Origin: Marinobacter salarius
GTDB taxonomy: Bacteria > Pseudomonadota > Gammaproteobacteria > Pseudomonadales > Oleiphilaceae
Length of the DNA: 64,000 nt
Direction of reading: 5' to 3'
Assembly (NCBI GenBank): GCA_000831005.1
Contig: CP007152.1
Location: forward strand, 744,001 to 808,000
The stretch's first letter is position 1; every line of letters begins with the position of its first letter. This document shows, one piece after another, positions 30,085 through 39,859 of this stretch. The translations under genes and the position numbers were made by a program. The notes below the pieces were generated by a model that was not told the DNA's origin, searched no databases, and saw only the letters and a program-made list of their open reading frames with translations.

Positions 30085-32377
30085 TCAGGCCTGTTTACGC
30101 TGGCGGTCCGCACGCCAGACTTTTACAGACACGGTCTGCCCATTAAGTACGGACGTGCCAACAAGCGGATCAATCTCCTGATCGCTCAACACGTCGTTTA
30201 TGCTGGCGCCAGCGTGGGCAACCGCCACACTCTGCCGGTACCCTTCCGATGGTGGCCCCAGCCATGGGGTACTGAAACCACGCCCGCCATCACATCCTCG
30301 GTGATCTCCACCGGTAGTACGATCTGCCCGGAGGTGGAGCCAATCTCGGCGGAATCACCAGCCTGAAGGCCACAGCGAGCAGCATCTTTCGGATGGATCA
30401 TCAGGGTACAGCGGTCTTTGCCTTTCACCAACCGCTGGCTGTTGTGCATCCAGGAATTATTGCTGCGAACGTGCCGGCGCCCGATCAGTAGCAGACCGTC
30501 GGAGGCCGGTGCCGTGAGTAAGGCATGGAGCCGCCCCAGATCCTGTAAGTAGCGGCGTGGGGCGAGGTTTACCTTGCCGTCGCGGGTAAACAATCTGCCG
30601 GGCATGCATGGGCGAAGTGGCCCGAGATCCACACCGTTGGGTAGTTCCTTAAGGGCGCTGATGGACAGCCCCTTGGGCAGGTCCTGCCAGTGGCGGTTCA
30701 GTGGGCTCATTTTTGCCAGACCCCGCAGGGGATGGCGCTCCGGAAGTATATCCATCACCAGGTCGATGGCGGGCTGGACCAGGCCGCGTGCAGGACCGAT
30801 GTCGGTTCCGTAGGGCCCGGCCCGCAACATAAGATCAAGGATCGGGTCCGGCCCGATCTGTTTGAACGCACGCCAACCCATCTCGGAACGCAGGGGCAGG
30901 CGGCCACCTTTTCGCTTCTTCTCCAGACGGTGGGCCAGTTCCAGCAGTATCTGCCAGTCGTGGCGGGCGTCTTTGCCAGCATCGAACAGGGCAGGGCTGT
31001 ATTTGGCGGTGTTGCGAACGGCAAACATGCTGAAGATCAGGTCGTAGTGGCTGCGTTCAAGCCCGGCGGTGGGAGGTAGTATGACGTCCGCATGACGGGT
31101 GGTTTCATTGAGGTAGTAATCCACCGACACTATGAAATCGAGGCCGCCGAAGGCCTCGTCGAGCCGTCCACCGTTGGGGCTTGAAAGCACCGGGTTGCCC
31201 GCCACCGTCACGAATGCCCGTATCTGGCCCTCGCCCGGCGTGAGAATCTCATCGGCAATGGTGCTTGAAGGGTATTCGCCGGCAAACTCAGGCAGTTTTT
31301 TCACCCGGCTGAACCGCTTGCCGAAATGGCCCTTCTGGCCGGACATGCCACCGAGTGCGATCAGATCAATCGCAGGTTGCGTGAACATCATGCCGCCAGT
31401 GCTGTCCAGCTTCCCGGTCAGGATATTGAGCACGTAGGCAAGCCAGGTCGCAACGCCGCCAAAGGCTGGGTACTGGTGCCCATGCGAGTGTACAGCGCAG
31501 CCCTCGGTGTTGTGGCCAGTTGCCGCGCGAGGTTGCGGATATCAGCAGCCGGCATGCCCGTCTGTTCGCTGACGGCTTCGGGGGTGAAGCCCATTGCGGC
31601 CAGCCGGACTAGGTCTACGTCTTTCGTCCATTGTTCTGCATGGCCGAGGTTCACCAGGTCTTCTTCAAACAGGGTGTGCACCATGGCCATTAATAGCAGG
31701 GCATCGGTGCCAGGGCGAATGAAGTGGAACTCGTCGGCCAGTTTGCCGGTCTCTGTGCGGCGTGGGTCCACGACCACCATCCTGCCGCCACGGCCCTTGA
31801 GTGCCTTGAGTCGCCCACGGAAGTCCGGCACGGTCATCAGGCTGCCATTGGAGGCCATCGGATTGGCGCCAATGCAGATGAACAGGTCGGTGCGGTCGAT
31901 GTCCGGTATCGGGAAGAGAATCTGGTGCCCGAACATTTCCAGGCTGGCCAGCATGTGGGGCAATTGGTCGTTGGAGGTGGCGGAGAACCGGTTCTGGGTG
32001 CCTAGGGCCCGGAGGAATGGCATGGTAGCCACCAGCGAGCCGTGATTGTGTACGTTGGGGTTGCCGAGGTAAGCGCCAATGCTATTGCGGCCGTGCTCTT
32101 TGCGTACCCGGTGCAGTCGGCTGGCCACCAGGTCAAAGGCTTCGTCCCACTCCATTTCCTGCCAGCCGTCGGTGGTGCGCCGTACCGGTTTGCGCAGGCG
32201 CTCCGGGTCTTCGTGGAGGTCCTGGAGGGCGACGGCCTTGGGGCAGATATGGCCATGGCTCAGCGGATCGTCCTCGTCGCCCTTGATGGAGGCGACGTGG
32301 CCATCCCTGACCTCGATGGCCACGCCGCACATGGCTTCACATAGATGGCAGGTACGGTAGTGGGTGCCGTTTTCCAT
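30085..32377 (-). CDS. Molybdopterin-dependent oxidoreductase, DMSO reductase superfamily (two frameshifts)
   Basis: About 764 residues repaired. The N-terminal 4Fe-4S motif is CHLCEAMCG with a fourth cysteine in GHICPKA. Family motifs are WDEAFDLVASRL, DRTDLFICIGANPMASNG, VVVDPRRTET and a C-terminal MopB-type binding domain with GWGHHRKGTG. No Tat signal is visible at the N-terminus, so it is probably cytoplasmic. The residue expected to bind molybdenum falls in SATSNDQLPH, with no Cys or Sec apparent. Breaks near 31461 and 30237, each one base lost. No electron-transfer subunit is adjacent; the substrate is unknown. Formate dehydrogenase-like annotation is possible but unproven. Confidence 0.82.
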
Positions 32378-32414
32378 GGGGTCTCTCCAAACTGGTTGTT
32401 ATTGTTCTGAGCAT

Positions 32415-32523
32415 GGCCAAGCAGGGACGGTATTCCGAAACACGCTTTGAATACGTCCCTGTAACGCTCGGGCTCCGCCATCCATGGCTCCGCACGGTTT
32501 CGGAATACCGTCCCCGCTTGGCC
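32415..32523 (-). ncRNA. TwoAYGGAY-like structured element C (minus strand)
   Basis: Outer stem of 27 bp with one mismatch (32415-32441 with 32497-32523). On the minus strand hairpin 1 (32477-32488) is GCC-ATGGAT-GGC and hairpin 2 (32452-32463) is TAC-AGGGAC-GTA. They are joined by a GAGCG linker and followed by AAGCGTG, as in elements A and B. It lies between the terminator of the Ig-like lipoprotein gene and the oxidoreductase gene, and could be part of the latter's 5' leader. Confidence 0.7.
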
Positions 32524-32610
32524 CCGGACTTCGGAGTTGGTTTCAACAGGCAACCAGATTAGCAGGAAACGCAGGAGAGTGGAAAACCGGTTTATGGCCT
32601 TTCCGGCCAC

Positions 32611-32636
32611 AAAAAAGGCCAGCCCGAGGGCTGGCC
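32611..32636 (-). terminator. Rho-independent terminator of the Ig-like lipoprotein gene
   Basis: GGCCAGCCC and GGGCTGGCC arms with a two-base gap form a 9-bp stem followed on the minus strand by six Ts, 20 bases past the stop codon. Confidence 0.93.
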
Positions 32637-32656
32637 ATAAGTAGCGGAGCCTGAAG

Positions 32657-35600
32657 TTAGTACTCTGCTGGAATTTCCTTGATGGGGTTGGACAGGAAGT
32701 TCAGGTAAACGCCGCCAATTGGAATTTCCAGAGGAATGTTCCCCAAGCTTTCTATGTTGACTGTCAGCGGCACACGATTGGTGTTTCTTTGCTCTATTTG
32801 CATCCTGCCATCATCAAAGAAATTGATGTCGCCTTTCAGTTCAAGAGTGAACGGTTTGCTGTACAGGTCGTGTGGTCCGCCAATGGGTGGTTCCAGCAGC
32901 GGGGCGTCGAGCTGAAGGCGGGCTTCGGTTCTGAACTCGGTCTGGCCATCATCATTCTCGACAATAACGCCTTCCACCAAGCCTTGTGGATTGTCCTCGG
33001 AAGTCTCCGTGTTGTATCGCATCCGAAGGATCTGTGGCCCAGTCGGTTCTTCCAGCGTGATCAAGCCGGCAATCCGCAGGTAAACCGAGGTAGAGGTTGT
33101 CGCGAGCATGGTTGGGTATAAGAGTACCCTTACACCGGTCTGCTCTCCTGAGTCCGGATCGATGTAGGGGCCGATAACCTCTGTATTCAGTCCATAGGTC
33201 TGATAGATGAATTTATTCTCTGGGCATTCATCACCGTTGGTCGGGCACCCGACTCTTGCCGGAGTGGACATTAGCAGTATTGTTGCGTTGCCTGCTGATT
33301 TCAGTTTTGCGGCATTGGCGGACGGCAGGAACTCGCTGGCATCGTTTGGATCCACTTCATGATCGAATGGCTCCAGGCAGTCCTGGGAACCCAGCGCGTC
33401 GCAGTCAACCACATAGTTCGAGTTTGTATCCCGAATCGGCAGGTTCCGTAAGGGAGTGAATACTGTATCTAGCGCTTCACCACCTCGGAAGTAAATGTCC
33501 ATATTTGGCCCGCCAACATCTTCAGGGTTTACCAGGAGATCGGTTTGCAGGGCAAGACCGTTGGCGCCGCAGATGAAATCCTCGGTTCCGGTCTGGCATT
33601 GGCTCCGGAAGTGGATTTCATGCGATAACGATACAGGCTATCGATTTCCCAGGGCTCGTCCGGGTAAAACCGAATCCGTTGATTGTTCTTCTCCAGCCGG
33701 CCGGATACCGCTTCAATTGCAGCGCCGCTCTCGTCCACTCTCTCAACCACAAACGTCTCGCCGCTGCGGATGGAGTCCAGATCCATGGACTGGGAGAACA
33801 CGACCACGATGGGGCGGTCCGTAGGCATGGTAGTTACCGGCAACTCGTCCCCGCGAGGACCATTAGGTGCGTTATCCACACACTGCCCATGGCTATCTTG
33901 GCTTAGGTTGACCCCGGTGGTGACGCATGGGTAACCGGGATAGGTTGTCAGCGCCAGAGGTGACCTCTGTGGGACTGAACCGCCGCCAATGTCAGGGAGG
34001 GCGAAGCTGAGGTTCTGCGGTGTGACACCATTGCCTGCAAGGTCGGTCAACGCGTTGCCGATCTGCACGGTGTAATCAACACCATGCTCCAGGCCTCCGA
34101 CCGGGTTCAGTACCAGGGCGGTTCCGTCGAGTTTGGCGTCCAGTGTGTTGTCGCCAACCGTCAGCGGTGTGCCTGCCGCGTCCAGCACAATGCCATCGGC
34201 GATGGTATCGGCGTCCAGCGGTTCGTCAAAATTCAGTACGATCGGGTCGCCAGGGCGCTGCATCTGATCACGATCACCCGGGAAGGCATCGTCCGGTCCT
34301 GGCATCCAGCTCACTAACTGTGGGCCGGTGTTGTCCGCCAGTTCTTCGTCCCGTTGTTCGGCAGCATCCAGTGCGGACTCGGAATCCGTCGCGGCTTCGA
34401 TGCGAAAGGCAATGGTGGCATCGGTGAATTCCTGGCCCAGCAGGTTGGGTTCCACCATGCCGATGGCGTCGATGGTCAGAACGCCGTCTTCCACGATCGC
34501 GATGCCGGTCAGCTCCACCCCAAGCAGGTCCTGGGATAACGAAGCATTGGGCTGCGCCTCTTCCGTGTTCATGGCAACATCCATGAACAGTTTGACGTGG
34601 CGCGGCGCGTTCATGTTATCCGTGTAGGGGTTTGGCATCAGGTAACCGGTGGCGTCCGACAACATGGTCACCTTGATGTCACCGGTTTGCTGGATGTTTC
34701 CGGTTGCCGGATCTATAACCGGCACCTCACCGTTGACACGGACATCCAGCTGCTGCTGGTTAGCACGCTGCCTTTCGGAACTCGCAGTGGCAGGGGCTCA
34801 TCCGCCGTAAATGCCGGTGCGTAAGCGAGCTCTGCAAACAGATCGCCGGTTTGCTGGGACGGCCCGGCATTGCCCTGCAGTACGGAGTTCAGAGTAATTC
34901 CGTTGATGATTTGCCCGTTTAGCCGAGACTTGCGGGTGTTCGCGGCGCTCTCGCCGGCGTTCAGACCGGAATCCACCACTTGCTGGGACAGCACAACGGT
35001 TGGGCCGGTGTCGCGTGGGGTGATAGTTTCGCTGAAGTCGTCCAGCGTGCCGCCATGGAGACTCGACAGGTTGCGGACTGACACGGTGTAGGTCTCGCCC
35101 GAGGTGAGTATGTCCTCCTCGCGGCCACAGCGCTCTTTCGAGTCTGCCAGGCAGGGGTCGATGGTGATGTCCCGGCCTTTCACAAGAACGGTGGCCGGCA
35201 CCACGTTCGCGTTGCTGTCAGTGATTTCAATGACACCACCGAGCGCCTTCCAGTCCGGGTGTACGGTCTGGGTCATTTGCAGTCGGAACGTTGAGAAGTT
35301 CATGGGCTGGAATACATTGCCCTCGGAGGGAATCATTTCCGCAACTGTGAACTCGGGGCTCAGGTTGTCCAGCCCGGCGATGCCGCTGAATGCACCCCGT
35401 GTTGAAAACTGCACGCCCTCCGGGCCAAAAGCATTGGGGGTCGGAATCGTACGGCCGCCTTCCGCCTGCAATGCCTCGGTAAACTCAATGGTGTAGTCGG
35501 CGCCCGGGCTGAGTTCGCCCTGTGGCGACAATGTCAGACTGCGCCCACCATCCACGCTTTCGGCCGTGAAGCTCAGGTCGGTGCTACCATCGGTGATGCG

Positions 35601-35810
35601 GATTTTGCTGGCAACATCGTTGTCAGACAGCGCATGGGAGAAGCGCAGCACCATGTCGGCCTTGGGGCTAACGTTGCTCTGGCCATCCGCCGGGTAGGAG
35701 TAAACCACCTCTCCCGGAGTTGTCGGCTCGTCGATGGTCTGTTCATCACCCCCGCCGCATGCTGCCAGGAACATCGCGGGAATCAGTGCCAATGTATTGT
35801 TGTGTTTCAT
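32657..35810 (-). CDS. Large Ig-like (Big_5-type) surface lipoprotein (two frameshifts)
   Basis: About 1051 residues repaired. Lipoprotein signal MKHNNTLALIPAMFLAACGGG with lipobox LAAC. At least two bacterial Ig-like units follow: VVYSYPADGQSNVSPKADMV with VLRFSHALSDND, and later PIVLNFDEPLDADTIADGIV with HGVDYTVQIGNALTDLAGNG. The last ~280 residues are a separate beta-rich part. No lipase GxSxG is seen. Breaks near 34755 and 33612, each one base lost. It follows an outer membrane protein gene by 14 bases, so the two are likely co-expressed and may work together at the cell surface. Confidence 0.78.
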
Positions 35811-35823
35811 GGCAAACCTCTCC

Positions 35824-37161
35824 TCAGAACTTCAGGGTGATGGAGCCGCTGATAACGTGAACGTCACCGTCGGCGGTTGCCTGCTGTTCGTTACCGTCAT
35901 AGTCGACGATGGTGAAATCCCGGTCCTGCAGCTGCTGATATTGGTAACCGATATCCAGCCGTACCGGGTAGGCCAGCACACGGGTGCGTTCATAGGTTGC
36001 ACTGATGCCTAGCCCGGCCACGATCTTGTCGGTGTCCAGATAGTTCAGCTCCGGGTTGCGGGTGGTTTTGAGGGGAGACTCCTCATACGCCAGCCCGCCC
36101 CGGACGGCAAAGTGACGGCTGAGCTGGTATTCAGCGCCGATGCGAGGCACCAGGATGTCATCAAAACGGATGCGATTGGCTGCGCTGACATTCTCCTGAT
36201 CCTTGATTGTGTCGCCGGCGAACTCGTCTTCCAGTTCAGACCAGTTCTGCTGCTCAATGCTACCGCCGATGCGCCAGCCGTCACCCTTGTACTGGGTGCC
36301 GATGGCAAAGGTTTCCGGTTGGAAGGAATCGATAGTAGCCACCGCAAGGCTCAGGCCCGGGTCGGGGATGGTCTGTGTAACGATAATGTTGGAGTCTACA
36401 GACGTCGAAGCGGATGACTTGGTGCGATAGGTGATCGCGCTTTCCCAGCCGTCGAGGAAACAGTCACTGTCCGGACAGAAAGTATCGCCCCACTTGATGG
36501 TGGTGCCAAGGATGGACTTCAGCGAGGGCTCGGCGTTAACCGCCAGTCGCTCGCGGCTGGTTTCACCGCCAAGTGTTGAAACGGCATCCAGTTGAGCGGC
36601 TGCTTCCAGAGTGACACGCACCGAAAAACCGCCTGAGATGCCCCGCCAGAGGGGGGTGGCACCACCAATGTTCAGGAACAGGGGTTCCTTGCCATATTGC
36701 AGGTACTGCCCGGTTTCGGAGGTTTCCGAGGAGAATGCCAGCATTTCCTTACCATACTTCTCAACGCCTGCGATGAAGCCCAGGTAAATCGGGTGATCGA
36801 AGCGGGTCAGGGACGCCAGGTTGGTTTTCATGCCGATCAGGACGTGCTGGCTCGGCGAATCCGAAATGATATCGCCGTCTGCATCGGAACGGCTGGAGCG
36901 CAATTCCTGCTCCGCGTGAAGGATGCCGCCGGTCAGCTCGCCACGCTCGTCACTGGTCAGATAGGACGGATTGTAATAGGTGGCTGACACATGCTCGTTG
37001 AACATCGACAGGGATTGTGCGGTAGCCACGTCCACGGGCATCACGCCATAGGTTGTACCGATATTGCCCATACTGGCAGAGGCATTCAATGAAAAACCGG
37101 CCGAGGCGGCTGCAACGGCGAGTGTCATCGCACGCAGGGAAAAGCGGGAGGTTGAAACCAT
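35824..37161 (-). CDS. Outer membrane protein, FadL-like beta-barrel
   Basis: 445 residues from ATG 37161 (MVSTSRFSLRAM). Signal peptide ends at NASA-SMGNIG. The mature start has YYNPSYLT in the place of the FadL FFNPAG motif. Repeated amphipathic strands end in SGSITLKF with a terminal phenylalanine. It is a distant FadL/OmpP1 relative by pattern; homology is uncertain. Intact. Pairs with the downstream Ig-like lipoprotein. The leader just before the ATG is A-rich (see 37175-37190), a possible Hfq/Crc target. Confidence 0.75.
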   Translation of the reverse strand: MVSTSRFSLRAMTLAVAAASAGFSLNASASMGNIGTTYGVMPVDVATAQSLSMFNEHVSATYYNPSYLTSDERGELTGGILHAEQELRSSRSDADGDIISDSPSQHVLIGMKTNLASLTRFDHPIYLGFIAGVEKYGKEMLAFSSETSETGQYLQYGKEPLFLNIGGATPLWRGISGGFSVRVTLEAAAQLDAVSTLGGETSRERLAVNAEPSLKSILGTTIKWGDTFCPDSDCFLDGWESAITYRTKSSASTSVDSNIIVTQTIPDPGLSLAVATIDSFQPETFAIGTQYKGDGWRIGGSIEQQNWSELEDEFAGDTIKDQENVSAANRIRFDDILVPRIGAEYQLSRHFAVRGGLAYEESPLKTTRNPELNYLDTDKIVAGLGISATYERTRVLAYPVRLDIGYQYQQLQDRDFTIVDYDGNEQQATADGDVHVISGSITLKF

Positions 37162-37441
37162 GAAACACACTCCATTTGTTTGTCTTTGTTATGGACCTTT
37201 GCCGTGCCCCCGGAGTCGGGTAACAGGGCTGGCAATTATTGTTGGTACATTTGTTCGAAAAGCAGTGTAGTGCTCTTGTCTTATCGGGACGTTGGCTTCT
37301 TTGACAGCTTTTGGTGTCGAAACGACCACCCTCTAGTTAAAGATGGTTTAAAAATGAAGGAAATACAGAGTCTTATCAGGCCGGAAGGTGTTTTTTTCTG
37401 TAACGAAGAGTTGTGAACTGTTGCAGGTTTTCTGCGGGCAT
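37162..37441. other. Upstream region of the outer membrane protein gene
   Basis: 280 bases with no convincing gene. On the minus strand it ends in GGAG before the ATG at 37161 and carries an A-rich tract 14 bases upstream of the start. I see no clear -35/-10 pair. The far end is bounded by the PEP-CTERM gene terminator. Confidence 0.45.
37175..37190 (-). promoter_or_regulatory. A-rich leader, possible Hfq/Crc binding site
   Basis: On the minus strand the 16 bases read AACAAAGACAAACAAA and end 13 bases before the ATG of the outer membrane protein gene, partly covering the ribosome site. The spacing of A pairs resembles the catabolite-activity motif AAnAAnAA bound by Hfq and Crc. The match is imperfect. 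Confidence 0.35.
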
Positions 37442-37466
37442 AAAAAAAGGCTCCCTTCCGGGAGCC
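37442..37466 (-). terminator. Rho-independent terminator of the PEP-CTERM gene
   Basis: GGCTCCC and GGGAGCC arms with a four-base loop are followed on the minus strand by seven Ts, about 40 bases after the stop. Confidence 0.92.
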
Positions 37467-37504
37467 TTTGAATACTGCGCTAACGTGTATTGAAACTCGA
37501 CGTT

Positions 37505-38095
37505 TCAGTTCGCGCGGCGTTTTCGGCCAACCAGTGTCAGGCCGATGATGCCAACGCCCAGCAGCGCCAGTGAGCCAGGTTCGGGCACGGTAACAGAGCC
37601 CTTGCCGTAAAGGCTCACGTGAGACAGGCCATTACCCTTGCCGAAGTACGCCCAGTCTCCAGAGGAGACGAGGGAGTTAAGTTCATAAACGAACCAGTTG
37701 TCAGCCTTGTTTCCGCCACCAAATTTGAAGCCGATTGCAATAGTGCTGTATGAGTCCCAAAGGCTGCTATCGAATTCCCAGGTGCCGGTGCTGTCGGTCT
37801 GTCCGTACTCCAGATTGTAAAGTGCTGTGGGGTTCCCTGCGTTTTCAGATTTCTCCACAAACTGATAACCCGTTCCTGCGGCGTTGTTAAGAAAAATGTC
37901 ATTGGCAGGGTTGCCGGTAAAGCTCGGGTTGTTCTTGCCGGACGCCAGGCATACTGCGGCCTGCGAATCGTCCATCTGCATATAGTTATAGGCATCATCA
38001 CATTTGATGGGTGCCGCGACAGCAAAACCTGACATCAGGAATGCGGATGCCAGCGTTCCAGCCACCAGTGGCCAAAACTTAGTTCTCGTGTTCAT
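37505..38095 (-). CDS. PEP-CTERM sorting domain-containing exported protein
   Basis: 196 residues. A signal peptide ends near AVAA-PIKCDD. The mature part is small and beta-rich, with two cysteines near its start. The C-terminus is a textbook PEP-CTERM signal: VPEPGSLALLGVGIIGLTLV followed by GRKRRAN. Such proteins are processed by exosortase and often associate with exopolysaccharide. No exosortase or EPS gene is in the window, so the sorting machinery must be elsewhere. A sigma-54 promoter at 38138 and a terminator at 37442 make it a single-gene unit. Confidence 0.9.
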   Translation of the reverse strand: MNTRTKFWPLVAGTLASAFLMSGFAVAAPIKCDDAYNYMQMDDSQAAVCLASGKNNPSFTGNPANDIFLNNAAGTGYQFVEKSENAGNPTALYNLEYGQTDSTGTWEFDSSLWDSYSTIAIGFKFGGGNKADNWFVYELNSLVSSGDWAYFGKGNGLSHVSLYGKGSVTVPEPGSLALLGVGIIGLTLVGRKRRAN

Positions 38096-38137
38096 TTTTG
38101 CTACTCCCGGTGATATTCCTTACTGCGGGAGAATCAC

Positions 38138-38153
38138 AGCATTAAAGGTGCCA
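38138..38153 (-). promoter_or_regulatory. Sigma-54 (-24/-12) promoter of the PEP-CTERM gene
   Basis: On the minus strand TGGCACCTTTAATGCT matches TGGCAC-N5-TTGCW with correct GG-GC spacing and one mismatch. Transcription would start near 38127, about 30 bases before the ATG. PEP-CTERM genes in several lineages are under PrsK/PrsR with sigma-54, which fits. Confidence 0.75.
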
Positions 38154-38257
38154 CAGTCCAAAATCATCGTTGTTACCGATACATAGGCAAAGCGCAGTTT
38201 CCGACTCGGTTTGATAGTGTAAACAAAGCTGACATTCCTGGAGTCACGATGCCAGTG

Positions 38258-38494
38258 TCAACTGGTCAGCACCGATAGCACCTTCTGCGCATGCTCCGCC
38301 ATTTCACTGCCCAGACTTGTCAGGTAACCGCCATCCTTCTGAGTGATCAGCCCCTTCTGGTGTAGGCGTTCAGCCGCGGTCACCATCTCCGGTGCAGCTG
38401 AATGCTGGTGAACCTTGATGCCCTCCTGCGCGGAAGACAGATCGAACATCGCCAGCAGATTGAGTTCATCAATGTGGTCGGAAGAGAAAGGCAT
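38258..38494 (-). CDS. TIGR02647 family small protein
   Basis: 78 residues, MPFSSDHIDELNLLAMFDLS then GIKVHQHSAAPEMVTAAERL and HQKGLITQKDGGYLTSLG. The second half looks like a winged-helix-type segment (helix, helix, short hairpin). I recognise the TIGR02647 family of small gammaproteobacterial proteins. Function unknown. The gene stands alone and is divergent from the downstream GST gene. Confidence 0.75.
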   Translation of the reverse strand: MPFSSDHIDELNLLAMFDLSSAQEGIKVHQHSAAPEMVTAAERLHQKGLITQKDGGYLTSLGSEMAEHAQKVLSVLTS

Positions 38495-38604
38495 GGTGCG
38501 TTCCTTGTGTTATTTTTAATGGTCTTAGTGTAGTTGTATACGAAGCCACGGTATTCGGCAAAACTGATTTCCGGATAAACCACCCCACCTGGATGGAGAC
38601 AGGG

Positions 38605-39285
38605 ATGTACACCCTTCATATTGCGAACAAGAACTACTCGTCATGGTCGTTGCGCCCTTGGGTCCTGATGAAGGAGCTGGGCATTGAGTTTAATGAGCAG
38701 CTCATTGTGTTTGGTGATGAGCCCACCTGGCAGGCTTACAGGCGCCTGAGCCCCAGCGGCAAGGTACCCTGCCTCACGGATGAAAGCACAACCGTATGGG
38801 ACTCGCTGGCCATCATTGAGTATCTGGCCGAGCGTCACGAGGGCGTCTGGCCCAAAGACGCAAAGGCCCGCGCCTGGGCTCGCTGTGCTGCTGCTGAAAT
38901 GCATTCCGGGTTCCAGTCGCTACGGGATATCTGCAGCATGAACGTGGGCCTGCGTATCCGCATGAACACGGTCAGTGAGGGCCTGCAAAAGGATGTCGAC
39001 CGCATCGACAGCCTGTGGTCCCATGGCCTGCAGCAGTTCGGTGGCCCGTTCCTCGCCGGTGACCGCTTTAGCGCTGTGGATGCCTTCTTTGCCCCTGTCG
39101 TCTATCGGGTTCGCACCTACGGGCTGGACCTGAGCGAAGGCGCCGCTGCCTACGTTGAGAGGGTTCTGGCGTTAGGCAGTATGCAGCAGTGGGAAGCCGA
39201 ATCCCTCGCGGAACCGTGGCGAGACACCGAACACGAGAACATCGCGTTCACCGTCGGCACCTTGCTCGCGGACCACAGACAATAG
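38605..39285 (+). CDS. Glutathione S-transferase family protein
   Basis: 226 residues from ATG 38605 (MYTLHIANKNYSSWSLRPWV), with GGAG upstream; an in-frame ATG at 38593 is less likely. Thioredoxin-like N-terminal domain with the SPSGKVPCLTDE loop before the glutathione-binding WDSLAIIEYLAER. The C-terminal domain is helical, with a capping box-like FSAVDAFFAPVVYR. A zeta- or beta-like GST; substrate unknown. Confidence 0.9.
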   Translation: MYTLHIANKNYSSWSLRPWVLMKELGIEFNEQLIVFGDEPTWQAYRRLSPSGKVPCLTDESTTVWDSLAIIEYLAERHEGVWPKDAKARAWARCAAAEMHSGFQSLRDICSMNVGLRIRMNTVSEGLQKDVDRIDSLWSHGLQQFGGPFLAGDRFSAVDAFFAPVVYRVRTYGLDLSEGAAAYVERVLALGSMQQWEAESLAEPWRDTEHENIAFTVGTLLADHRQ

Positions 39286-39319
39286 CCACTTTCTTTAACA
39301 GACAGAGGACTCACCAGGC

Positions 39320-39652
39320 ATGATCAGTTGGGAAGACTTTGAGAACGTAGAGCTGCGCATCGGCACCATCATCGAGGTAAACGAATTTCCGGAAGCCCGC
39401 AGGCCGGCATACAAGTTGAAAGTCGATTTCGGCCCGGAAGTGGGCATCCGAAAATCCAGTGCGCAGATTACCGACCTGTACGATCCTGAGACGTTATTGG
39501 GTAAACAGGTGCTCGCCGTAACAAACTTCCCGCCAAAACAGATTGGCAAATTTATGTCCGAGTGCCTGGTGACTGGGATCAAGAATGATGAGGGGGCGAT
39601 AACCCTGGTAAGCACGGATCACAAGGTGAGTAATGGGCAGAGGCTTATCTGA
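39320..39652 (+). CDS. CsaA/YgjH-type tRNA-binding protein
   Basis: 110 residues of the OB-fold tRNA-binding family related to the C-terminal domain of MetRS. Motifs: FENVELRIGTIIEV, AYKLKVDFGPEVGIRKSSAQ, VLAVTNFPPKQIGKFMSECL, and the terminal VSNGQRLI. CsaA-like proteins bind tRNA and have been given chaperone-like roles. It directly follows the GST gene and precedes a tRNA gene on the other strand. Confidence 0.88.
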   Translation: MISWEDFENVELRIGTIIEVNEFPEARRPAYKLKVDFGPEVGIRKSSAQITDLYDPETLLGKQVLAVTNFPPKQIGKFMSECLVTGIKNDEGAITLVSTDHKVSNGQRLI

Positions 39653-39669
39653 AGGTAAAACTGGGGAAA

Positions 39670-39746
39670 TGGTGGGCCCACCTGGACTCGAACCAGGGAC
39701 CAAAGGATTATGAGTCCTCTGCTCTAACCAACTGAGCTATAGGCCC
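39670..39746 (-). tRNA. tRNA with CAT anticodon (Ile2 or elongator Met)
   Basis: 77 bases including encoded CCA. Acceptor GGGCCTA pairs with TGGGCCC; D-loop AGCTCAGTTGGTTAGAGC; anticodon arm GAGGACTCATAATCCTTT has anticodon CAT; T arm GGTTCGAGTCC. The arm resembles bacterial tRNA-Ile2, whose C34 is converted to lysidine by TilS so that it reads AUA, rather than E. coli elongator Met. I lean to Ile2 without certainty. It lies downstream of rpoD. Confidence 0.92.
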
Positions 39747-39810
39747 TTTTTCAGCGGATGCTGCTTAAAGGTTTGCTTTTGGGGTGTCGCTTCCGGGCGG
39801 GAGCAACAAA

Positions 39811-39846
39811 GCGGGCGCCATTATACCGGTGAGGGATGGCGCCCGC
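39811..39846 (-). terminator. Inverted repeat after rpoD, with TATAAT in its loop
   Basis: An 11-bp perfect inverted repeat (39811-39821, 39836-39846) lies 14 bases after the rpoD stop. A short TTTG follows on the minus strand, so it may terminate rpoD transcripts. The loop also reads TATAAT on the minus strand, a possible -10 box for the downstream tRNA gene. Confidence 0.6.
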
Positions 39847-39859
39847 TACTGTTGTGGTG

